Translations under genes and position numbers: made by a program
Assembly (NCBI GenBank): GCA_018821175.1
Contig: JAHJMX010000035.1
Coordinates: 1-11,462, forward strand
Direction: 5' to 3'
Length of the DNA stretch: 11,462 nt
Source: Patescibacteria group bacterium
Lineage (GTDB): Bacteria > Patescibacteriota > Gracilibacteria > UBA1369 > PNNO01
The notes under the pieces: generated by a model
What the model saw: only the letters and a program-made list of their open reading frames with translations
The model's database searches: none
Told to the model about the DNA's origin: nothing
In this document: positions 5,804 to 11,462 of the stretch, piece by piece
Position numbering within the stretch: the first letter of the stretch is position 1
Layout: each line of letters starts with the position of its first letter

Positions 5804-5821
5804 TTGTCATTTAAATGTCAT
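5804..5821 (+). promoter_or_regulatory. PHO-box-like direct repeat before the response regulator
   Basis: TTGTCAT (5804-5810) and ATGTCAT (5815-5821) are separated by TTAA, so the TGTCAT cores repeat at 11 bp. This is the geometry and nearly the sequence of the E. coli PHO box half-site (CTGTCAT, 4-bp AT spacer), recognised by tandem PhoB-type winged helices. It lies 20 bp before a possible -10 (TATGAT, 5842-5847), just upstream of an OmpR/PhoB-type gene. Confidence 0.65.
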
Positions 5822-5831
5822 CGTCAGAATA

Positions 5832-5859
5832 TTGCCTTAATTATGATTTAGTGTATTAT
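5832..5859 (+). promoter_or_regulatory. Promoter of the response regulator gene
   Basis: TTGCCT (5832-5837) and TATTAT (5854-5859) are 16 bp apart, with a start near 5866 and a 20-nt leader. An alternative -10, TATGAT at 5842-5847, has no -35 of its own and would depend on activator bound at 5804-5821. Confidence 0.5.
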
Positions 5860-5885
5860 TTCTGCCGGTCTGTATTAGCAAAAAA

Positions 5886-6581
5886 ATGTCTATGGAAATC
5901 CTTGTTATTGATGACAATAAAGATATTGCGGGCTTTATCGCTCGCTTGCTTGAGCGGAAAGGACATGAAGTCACGGTTAAACATTCAGTGGCGGAGGTTA
6001 TTAAAAATGGACTTGAGTTTAGTCATGATCTGATTATTTTGGATTTGATTTTGGAAGATGAACGTGGAGAAGATTTGTTAACCGATCTTCGTAAGCGTGG
6101 TGTGAATATACCAATTTTGGTTTTGAGTTCTATTACAAATATTCCGAAAAAAGTTGATTTACTACGTGATGGTGCTGATGATTACATGACGAAACCCTTT
6201 GATAATGAAGAGTTACTTGCTCGTGTTGATGCTTTGCAACGTCGATACTTGGAATCATGTTTGGTTGAAGAGGAGGTTTATGGGAGCGTGCATTTTTATT
6301 GGAAACAAAACAAGATTGTGCGTGAAGGGCGAGAGATTTTGCTTACTCGCAAAGAGGGGCAACTCTTGAAATTGTTGGTTCGGAATAAGGGCGAAGTAGT
6401 AAAATCAAATGATTTAATCAAAAAGATTTGGAATGTTGACCCTGGTTATCATTCAAACATTTTGCAATCCCTCGTAAGGCATTTGCGCAAAAGACTCGAT
6501 TTAGATTTTGAGCATAAGTTAATACATAATGTCCATGGTATTGGCTATATGCTGATTTTACCAGAAATGTCACGTTCATAA
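5886..6581 (+). CDS. OmpR/PhoB-family response regulator
   Basis: This 231-residue two-component regulator has a receiver domain (about 3-118) and a winged-helix DNA-binding domain (about 130-226). Receiver residues are all present: acidic pair D9/D10, phospho-acceptor D53 in LIILDL, S81 in VLSS, and K103 in MTKPF. The effector domain shows the OmpR-type pattern: LTRKEGQLLKLLVRNKGEVV, then LIKKIW, the recognition helix region HSNILQSLVRHLRKRL, and the wing ending VHGIGYML. Phosphorylation should promote dimers that bind tandem direct repeats, and such repeats lie upstream of this gene, the kinase gene and the decarboxylase gene. Autoregulation is therefore likely. The ATG at 5886 is followed by a second in-frame ATG two codons on. 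The signal is unknown; the PhoB name refers to architecture and not to a proven phosphate role. Confidence 0.95.
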   Translation: MSMEILVIDDNKDIAGFIARLLERKGHEVTVKHSVAEVIKNGLEFSHDLIILDLILEDERGEDLLTDLRKRGVNIPILVLSSITNIPKKVDLLRDGADDYMTKPFDNEELLARVDALQRRYLESCLVEEEVYGSVHFYWKQNKIVREGREILLTRKEGQLLKLLVRNKGEVVKSNDLIKKIWNVDPGYHSNILQSLVRHLRKRLDLDFEHKLIHNVHGIGYMLILPEMSRS

Positions 6582-6587
6582 TTGACA
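6568..6587. promoter_or_regulatory. TGTCA inverted repeat over the regulator stop codon
   Basis: TGTCA (6568-6572) and TGACA (6583-6587) form an inverted pair with a 10-bp spacer, overlapping the end of the response regulator gene. The half-site matches the TGTCA core of the direct repeats at 5804 and 6617. Inverted orientation is less usual for PhoB-type binding, so this may be an accessory site or chance. Confidence 0.3.
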
Positions 6588-6616
6588 TGGTTTTTTATAA
6601 TATTTAGCAGCTTAGA

Positions 6617-6634
6617 ATGTCATGTTTTTGTCAG
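6617..6634 (+). promoter_or_regulatory. PHO-box-like direct repeat before the histidine kinase
   Basis: ATGTCAT (6617-6623) and TTGTCAG (6628-6634) are separated by GTTT, again giving 11-bp spacing. A possible -10 (TAGGAT, 6656-6661) follows after 21 bp, about the same distance as before the regulator gene. The last half-site also forms an inverted pair with ACATGA at 6635-6640. Confidence 0.55.
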
Positions 6635-6745
6635 ACATGATTTTGTGTTTTTCGATAGGATTGTGGCGTCAGGGAAGTATTTGGGCAGAGTTTGACGTAA
6701 TTTATTGAAATTTTCTTCCTAGTTGCTGAATTAACACTCAATAAA

Positions 6746-7708
6746 ATGGAAGGTTATCCTGATGGACAAGAAAAAGGTCGAGTTCAAGGGCTTGCTTTGA
6801 ATTATAAGAAGGAAGTTATATCCAAGTTTGATGCTGTTTCCTACATAATACATAACATGAATAATGTTATAGGTTGTATTTTGTGTTGGTGTGAACTGGG
6901 TGTTGATGTTAACAATGATATTGCTACAAGCATTTCACTTGCTAAAATTAGTGCTTGCATGGAAGATTTGATCGGTGTTCGATCTAAAATTCTTTCAAAT
7001 CATGAAAAAAAAGATTTTGTAGAGCAGCGTGATTCTATTTTACACATGAAATCTGCCATTAAAGAGGCAGTTTATAATTTTGGTATGATTGGGGAAAATC
7101 GCGAGATGTATGAAGATATACAAAAAAAAGTTTCTAGACTTGTTAATGAGTCGGAAAGGTTATCTTCTATTATTTTATTAAATCAATTTGAGAGCGGATC
7201 CATAATGGAGTTTCAATCTGTTCAACTTAATGATTTAATCGAAAATATTATTCAGAATTATAATTTACCTTCTTATATTCAGATTAATATCAACAATTTG
7301 GACCCTTCTTTGACTGTTGATGGAGATCCGTATTTTTTAACTAATATGATTGAAAACTTGCTTAATAATTCAGTTAAAATTTTGGATAAGCATAATATAG
7401 GAGAATCTAAAATCATTGATATAGATGTTTTGAAGGATCGTGGGAATGCAATTATTCAGTTTAAGGATAATGGTTGTGGTTTTGGTGAAAAAAATATAAA
7501 TTCACTTTTTGAACGCAACATTACAGATGGAGATTCTTGTAGAATTAGCAGTCATGGAGTTGGTTTATATGCCTGCTTAAAGGTTTGTAAAGCACATGGT
7601 GGAATGATTAGTGCAGCAAATCGTAAAGACTCAAATGGTGCAATTTTTACAATAAAATTACCTTTGAATACTGATAATACTGACGCTAGGTCAGCAATTA
7701 TACATTAA
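6746..7708 (+). CDS. Soluble histidine kinase with a Cys cluster by the H-box
   Basis: This 320-residue histidine kinase has no membrane segment and no separate N-terminal sensor domain. H36 in IIHNMNN is the probable phospho-acceptor, in an H-x-x-N-N form of the H-box. A helical region runs to about 150, longer than a minimal dimerisation domain. The ATPase domain (about 158-308) is intact: N-box ENLLNN with N204, G1 box DNGCGFG (241-247), and G2 box GVGLYACLKVCKAHGG (271-286). Three cysteines (44, 47, 49 in CILCWC) lie one to two helical turns after H36, with C71 further on, so redox or metal sensing inside the dimerisation helices is possible. It is the obvious partner of the regulator upstream but has its own leader and binding repeat. 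The ATG at 6746 has no Shine-Dalgarno. Confidence 0.9.
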   Translation: MEGYPDGQEKGRVQGLALNYKKEVISKFDAVSYIIHNMNNVIGCILCWCELGVDVNNDIATSISLAKISACMEDLIGVRSKILSNHEKKDFVEQRDSILHMKSAIKEAVYNFGMIGENREMYEDIQKKVSRLVNESERLSSIILLNQFESGSIMEFQSVQLNDLIENIIQNYNLPSYIQININNLDPSLTVDGDPYFLTNMIENLLNNSVKILDKHNIGESKIIDIDVLKDRGNAIIQFKDNGCGFGEKNINSLFERNITDGDSCRISSHGVGLYACLKVCKAHGGMISAANRKDSNGAIFTIKLPLNTDNTDARSAIIH

Positions 7709-7720
7709 TTGACCTAAAAC

Positions 7721-7738
7721 CCGACAATTTTCCGACAA
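7721..7738 (-). promoter_or_regulatory. PHO-box-like direct repeat before the decarboxylase
   Basis: CCGACAA is repeated exactly at 7721-7727 and 7732-7738 with TTTT between. Read on the minus strand this is TTGTCGG-AAAA-TTGTCGG, with the same TGTC core, 4-bp spacer and 11-bp phasing as the other two sites but opposite orientation to the downstream gene. A possible -10 (TATATG, 7758-7763) follows after 19 bp. Confidence 0.5.
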
Positions 7739-7772
7739 GCTTGTGGTTAAGATTATTTATATGAGATAGATA

Positions 7773-9050
7773 ATGCTTAAACTCCAGCTTTATATGGTAC
7801 ATGGAATGCCAGATTTTCCCTTGTCATCGAGACGATTGAATGTTGACCATGTTTCTAAATTAGAACAATTGATGCCTCAAACTTCTTTTGAGGAAATTGC
7901 TACTGATTTTCTTTTGGCTAATCCAGAAGAATCTGCATATTTTTTGGACTCCAATCATCTGAGGGTTAGGGTAGGTCTTTTCCGCGATCAATTTATGCCT
8001 GAGGATAAAAATGCGTTTCCAGCATATGCAGTAAAGGCAAATTCAAATGAACATGTTTTGAGGATTTTGAATGAAGAAGGAATTAATCATTTTGATTGTG
8101 CTACTCCGACTGAAATTAGAATGATGAATGGGATTAATCAAAAATCGATTAATTTTTATAATAATCCCTTAAAGCGGAATTGCGATATTGTTGATGCTGC
8201 GCATATGGGGGTTAAGCATTTTACAGTGCAGACTCATGACGAAATTCAAAAAGTTTTTATGTCTACATATGGGTTGATTAAGCCTGAGGATTTGGAGATT
8301 GCCGTTAGGTTGCAAACTTTAAATAATGCAGCAGCAATTAATTTATCAACTAAGTTTGGAGCTTCTGTTCCTGAAGTTACATCAATGTTTGAACATATTA
8401 GATCCCTTGGAATGGTTCCAGGAATCTCAGTTCATACAGGTTCACAAAATTCTGATCCAAAAACTTTTCATACTGCTATTGAAAAAATGATGGATGTTAT
8501 TAAGCGAGAGGGCCGAGTTAATACATTAAATGTAGGAGGTGGTATTCCTGTTAATTATTGTGGGGATCGTGAATATGATATTGGATATTATATTCAGGTT
8601 ATCAACGAGTCTTTAAGGGGAATTATTGGTGAAATTTTTGATAATGATAGTTATAAACTGATTATTGAGCCTGGGCGGAGTATGGTTGCGGATTCTATAA
8701 AGCTTGTTGTTCCAGTGCTTTCACGAGAAAAAAGAGGATATATGGATTCTATTTATATTCATGATGGGATTTTTGGGTCTTTTAATCCAGCAGATACTCC
8801 AAATGTTGAGGCGGCATTTAAAGTTTTGAGGCAGGAAGGGAATCAAATTATTGAAGTTCCAATGGATGATTTGCAAAAATTTGAGGTTTTTGGTTGTAGT
8901 TGTGATTCTGCTGATAAATTACCAAATAAAATGTTGCCTAAAGATGTAAAAGCAGGCGATTTCATTTTGCATGAAACTGCGGGAGCTTACACATCGGCTT
9001 GTAGGTCGGATTTTAATGGGTATTCAGAACATTCTTGGGTTATATATTAA
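7773..9050 (+). CDS. Ornithine-decarboxylase-like PLP enzyme (fold type III)
   Basis: This 425-residue enzyme belongs to the alanine-racemase-fold (fold type III) PLP decarboxylases, which include ornithine, diaminopimelate and carboxynorspermidine decarboxylases. Counterparts of eukaryotic-type ODC residues are all visible: PLP lysine K88 in AYAVKAN, FDCATPTEI (108-115), NPLK (131-134), H221 in HTGSQ, GGG at 255-257, EPGR (299-302), D331 in HDGIFGSFN, C377-D378 in CSCDSAD, and Y406 with FNGY (414-417). D378 follows the catalytic Cys where diaminopimelate decarboxylase has Glu, which favours a diamine product such as putrescine or cadaverine over lysine. The exact substrate remains open because the specificity helix cannot be judged by eye. 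The start may be the ATG at 7773 or in-frame ATGs at residues 8 or 12. It leads a two-gene operon, 18 bp before the SET/GNAT gene. Confidence 0.9.
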   Translation: MLKLQLYMVHGMPDFPLSSRRLNVDHVSKLEQLMPQTSFEEIATDFLLANPEESAYFLDSNHLRVRVGLFRDQFMPEDKNAFPAYAVKANSNEHVLRILNEEGINHFDCATPTEIRMMNGINQKSINFYNNPLKRNCDIVDAAHMGVKHFTVQTHDEIQKVFMSTYGLIKPEDLEIAVRLQTLNNAAAINLSTKFGASVPEVTSMFEHIRSLGMVPGISVHTGSQNSDPKTFHTAIEKMMDVIKREGRVNTLNVGGGIPVNYCGDREYDIGYYIQVINESLRGIIGEIFDNDSYKLIIEPGRSMVADSIKLVVPVLSREKRGYMDSIYIHDGIFGSFNPADTPNVEAAFKVLRQEGNQIIEVPMDDLQKFEVFGCSCDSADKLPNKMLPKDVKAGDFILHETAGAYTSACRSDFNGYSEHSWVIY

Positions 9051-9068
9051 TTTTTAATCAAATATTTC

Positions 9069-10592
9069 ATGGTTTCAGAAAATAGTCCTATATCTTTAGA
9101 AAAAGTTGAAGATGTTGATGGTTGTATACTCGGTTCAAAAGAAAAAGGTGGATCTAATATTAATCCGCATGAAAGAATACAGGATGAGCTTGGTGGAGTT
9201 TTGGAGCATGTAATTGCGGCACATGAATATATCCCTAGTGAAAAAGATAATCCAAAAGCAGCATTACATACTTTTGAAATAGGGGGAACAGATCGCGCAG
9301 TTTTTGCTATAGAAGATATAAAAGGTGGAGAAACTATATCGGAATTTGTAGGTGGAATTTATCATGCTGATAAAATTTCTGAGCTTGGGTTTTCTCAAGG
9401 GAATCCAAATAAATATATTCAAGATCACGTTATTCAAGTTGGTGAAAAAGATTATATGTTAAATGAAATTGGGTTTGCACATCTATTAAATCATTCTTGT
9501 GATCCAAATTGTGGGATAGAAGGAACTACGAAAATTGTTGCAATGCGTGAAATTAAAAAAGGGGAACAACTTACATGGGATTATAGGATGTCTGAAGATA
9601 GTGATTGGTTGATGGCTGAATGCCAGTGTGGATCTCCAAATTGTTCAAAAAAAATCAGTTCTTTTAATGATTTGTCATATGATAAAAGAAAAGAATATGG
9701 TGATTTTATTTCGGATTGGCTTTTGGAAAAATATGCTAAAGAAGTTACAGCTGAGAATCTTATTGCATCAGAAATTACACCTAAGCATATACAGGAAGCT
9801 ACAGATATTATTAGGTTAATTTTTTCACATGATTACCCAGAATATGCATATTGCCCTAATTGTGATCCTGTTTTGCCACATGGGAAGAGAGTAGATTTGC
9901 GGAAAGTGTTTGGAATAGGTCCACAAGAGTATGTTTCATTGGATGTATTGAATGACATTTCAAATCTTCCAGATTGTGATGAATGTGGAACTAGAATGGA
10001 ATTATTTTTGGATCAAAAAGGGACTTATGAAACCCTTGAAAAGAAATTTGAAAAAGATGCCTGGCTTGTTTTTTTACGCGATTATAAAGGCGATGTCGTA
10101 GGGATTAACTATGCATACATGAGGCCTTTGCAAGAGATTTTCGAGAAAGAGTGGGGAGAGAATTATTCTTATGCAGATTCTGAAATTCGTCCAAAAAATC
10201 GTAGGCCTTCAGAAAAATTTATGGAAAAAGTTGTACCAGCATTAAAAATAATTGAAATGAAATCTGGCGGAGATCCAGAAAAGATAAATTCAGAAACCCC
10301 AATCGTTTGTGCGAATCTTATTGCACTTGATCCAAAATATCGAGGACAAAAAAACTTTTATACACTCGCAACTAATACTTTTAATTTAGTTCCAAAAGAA
10401 ATTGTTGAAAACGGATTTGGGATAAGTGAATCTGTTCGGGGGACGCTTGCGCACAAGCTTTTCATGGCAGCGGGTGGTCAAGATGTAAAAGGTGTTTTTC
10501 AAGATGACCAGATCGACTTGAATAATGAGGATTATGTAATAGTTTTATTTAAATTAATGGAATATTTTAAAGCTTTTTATAAAGGTAAATAA
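9069..10592 (+). CDS. SET-domain + zinc-ribbon + GNAT-like fusion protein
   Basis: This 507-residue soluble protein combines parts rarely seen together. A SET methyltransferase domain spans about 65-195: RAVFAIEDIKGGETISEFVG, the NHSCDPN motif (141-147), GEQLTWDY with catalytic-type Y172, and a post-SET zinc cluster CQCGSPNC (C185, C187, C192). SET domains transfer methyl from S-adenosylmethionine to lysine amines. After a linker, about 235-500 resembles a GNAT acetyltransferase: WLVFLRDYKGDVVGINYAY (332-350) as central strands, and ALDPKYRGQKNFYTLA (419-434) like the acetyl-CoA loop of motif A. The canonical Gly pattern is weak, so activity is uncertain. A CPNC (262-265) and CDEC (303-306) pair inside this part forms a probable zinc ribbon. 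Residues 1-60 are unassigned. Co-transcription with the decarboxylase suggests action on its basic product or a shared target protein. Confidence 0.8.
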   Translation: MVSENSPISLEKVEDVDGCILGSKEKGGSNINPHERIQDELGGVLEHVIAAHEYIPSEKDNPKAALHTFEIGGTDRAVFAIEDIKGGETISEFVGGIYHADKISELGFSQGNPNKYIQDHVIQVGEKDYMLNEIGFAHLLNHSCDPNCGIEGTTKIVAMREIKKGEQLTWDYRMSEDSDWLMAECQCGSPNCSKKISSFNDLSYDKRKEYGDFISDWLLEKYAKEVTAENLIASEITPKHIQEATDIIRLIFSHDYPEYAYCPNCDPVLPHGKRVDLRKVFGIGPQEYVSLDVLNDISNLPDCDECGTRMELFLDQKGTYETLEKKFEKDAWLVFLRDYKGDVVGINYAYMRPLQEIFEKEWGENYSYADSEIRPKNRRPSEKFMEKVVPALKIIEMKSGGDPEKINSETPIVCANLIALDPKYRGQKNFYTLATNTFNLVPKEIVENGFGISESVRGTLAHKLFMAAGGQDVKGVFQDDQIDLNNEDYVIVLFKLMEYFKAFYKGK

Positions 10593-10617
10593 GGAGGAAC
10601 TCCGCTTGAGCTAAATG

Positions 10618-10650
10618 AAATAGAGGCATATAATGCGCATGTCTCTATTT
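10618..10650 (+). terminator. Terminator-like hairpin after the SET/GNAT gene
   Basis: AAATAGAGGCAT (10618-10629) pairs with ATGTCTCTATTT (10639-10650) over 12 bp with one G-U pair and a 9-nt loop. A short T-rich stretch follows. A smaller GGAG/CTCC hairpin lies at 10593-10603, right after the stop. Together they should separate the operon from the sensor gene at 10662. Confidence 0.6.
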
Positions 10651-10661
10651 TGATTTGAATT

Positions 10662-11462
10662 ATGTTTGAAGTTGTTGCTTATACAATTTGTTCAGTCAGT
10701 TTTTTAATTTTAGGGTTACTTGCGCTGCTTGGTAACCCACGGGCAAAACATGCTCAAGCATTTTTTGGTTTTGCAATTATTGCTATATTATGGTTTTTAG
10801 CTTTGTTTTTTGGATATTATTTTGAAGGGCAACATGAATTGAGTTTGTTTTTTATTCGACTTACGAATGGAATTCCTCTTATTGGATTGATGTTTCTTGC
10901 TATTTTTTTCTATGAATTCCCATATCGCACTTATGTGATTGAGAAGAAAATCAGAGTTTCTTTTTATTTTTTTATATTAGTTTCTTTTCTTGTCATTGCT
11001 TTTACAGATTTAGTCCAGACTGATGTTCTTATTGAGGGAGGTGAAATTGTTTGGGAAGAGCTTGGTTTTTTGTTTAATATTTTTGCATTGGAAGCTCTTG
11101 CGTTAATTATTTTAATAATGGTTCTTGGTGTTAAAAAAATGAGAACTTTACAAGGTATCGATCGAAGTAAGACGAAGATTGCACTTGGTGGATTCTTAGC
11201 ATTTGCAATTTTTATACTTTTGACGAATACAATTTTACCAATTTTTGGCATTATTGTATTTGTAAAACAGTCGGTACTTTTTTCTGTATTTTTTATTTCA
11301 CCAACGTTTTACGCAATACAAAAACATCGTTTTTTCAATCTTTCATATATTACTTTGAATGTTTTGCGAATATTTATGTTTTTTGGAACCTTTGTAATTA
11401 TTTTACTTCTGTTCGATGTACTTGTTTTGCGTTTTGCTCCTGATTTGCCAGAGATTATAAAG
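10662..11462 (+). CDS. N-terminal part of a 7TM-type membrane sensor, probably histidine kinase (partial)
   Basis: The frame is open from ATG 10662 to the last base, 267 codons, so the gene continues beyond the window. About seven to eight hydrophobic helices are visible, beginning MFEVVAYTICSVSFLILG. A GNPRAKHAQAFFGFAIIAILWF segment follows the first helix, and the last full helix pair is preceded by ISPTFYAIQKHRFFNLSY. This resembles the 7TM sensor module (HisKA_7TM-like) common in front of kinase domains in candidate-phyla bacteria. I recognise it by pattern only; the kinase or other output domain would lie to the right. It starts 12 bp after a terminator-like hairpin with no clear promoter or Shine-Dalgarno, and could form a second signalling input near the regulator-kinase pair. 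Confidence 0.75.
   Translation, partial: MFEVVAYTICSVSFLILGLLALLGNPRAKHAQAFFGFAIIAILWFLALFFGYYFEGQHELSLFFIRLTNGIPLIGLMFLAIFFYEFPYRTYVIEKKIRVSFYFFILVSFLVIAFTDLVQTDVLIEGGEIVWEELGFLFNIFALEALALIILIMVLGVKKMRTLQGIDRSKTKIALGGFLAFAIFILLTNTILPIFGIIVFVKQSVLFSVFFISPTFYAIQKHRFFNLSYITLNVLRIFMFFGTFVIILLLFDVLVLRFAPDLPEIIK

Noticed and set aside
10588..10616. Strong AGGAGG after the SET/GNAT stop as a ribosome binding site
   Set aside because: The nearest downstream starts run into stops within a few codons; the bases form a small GGAG/CTCC hairpin instead.
10964..11251. Minus-strand 95-aa ORF
   Set aside because: It is a shadow of the open membrane-protein frame on the + strand, which runs uninterrupted from 10662 to the window end.

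Overview
The window is AT-rich and gene-dense. Genes are short, many leaders are about 20-30 nt, and almost no start has a convincing Shine-Dalgarno sequence. TGA acts as a normal stop at the end of the Smr gene. This, together with a 7TM-type sensor protein at the right edge, suggests a candidate-phyla-radiation (Patescibacteria-like) bacterium. That placement is inference; no marker gene here settles it.

Layout. Bases 1-287 hold no gene, only hairpins and inverted repeats. 288-488 encodes a 66-residue protein with a Cys-rich head and a poly-Asp tail. It converges on a leftward pair: an ArsR-type repressor (1782-1477) overlapping an ArsP/UPF0718 permease (1484-537), with a well-formed operator over the repressor's own promoter. 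Rightward from 1925 come an Smr-domain protein and an unrecognised 192-residue protein one base apart. About 500 nt without a credible gene follow (2826 to about 3330). They fold into many nested helices whose wobble pairs favour the + strand, so I call a structured non-coding RNA of unrecognised family. Next come gmk, tRNA-Gln(CUG), an MFS transporter and a small unrecognised protein.

The right half is a signalling and metabolism block: an OmpR/PhoB-type response regulator (5886-6581), a soluble histidine kinase (6746-7708), an ornithine-decarboxylase-like PLP enzyme (7773-9050) and an unusual SET + zinc-ribbon + GNAT-like protein (9069-10592). After a terminator-like hairpin, the N-terminal part of a multi-TM sensor runs off the right edge (10662-11462).

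The leading observation concerns regulation. The gaps before the response regulator, the kinase and the decarboxylase each contain two 7-bp half-sites with a TGTC core repeated at exactly 11 bp. This is the geometry of the E. coli PHO box, and each lies about 19-21 bp before a possible -10 element. I infer that the regulator controls itself, its kinase and the decarboxylase-SET/GNAT operon. That operon could make or modify a decarboxylated basic amino acid (polyamine-like) product, or modify a protein; the substrate is unknown.
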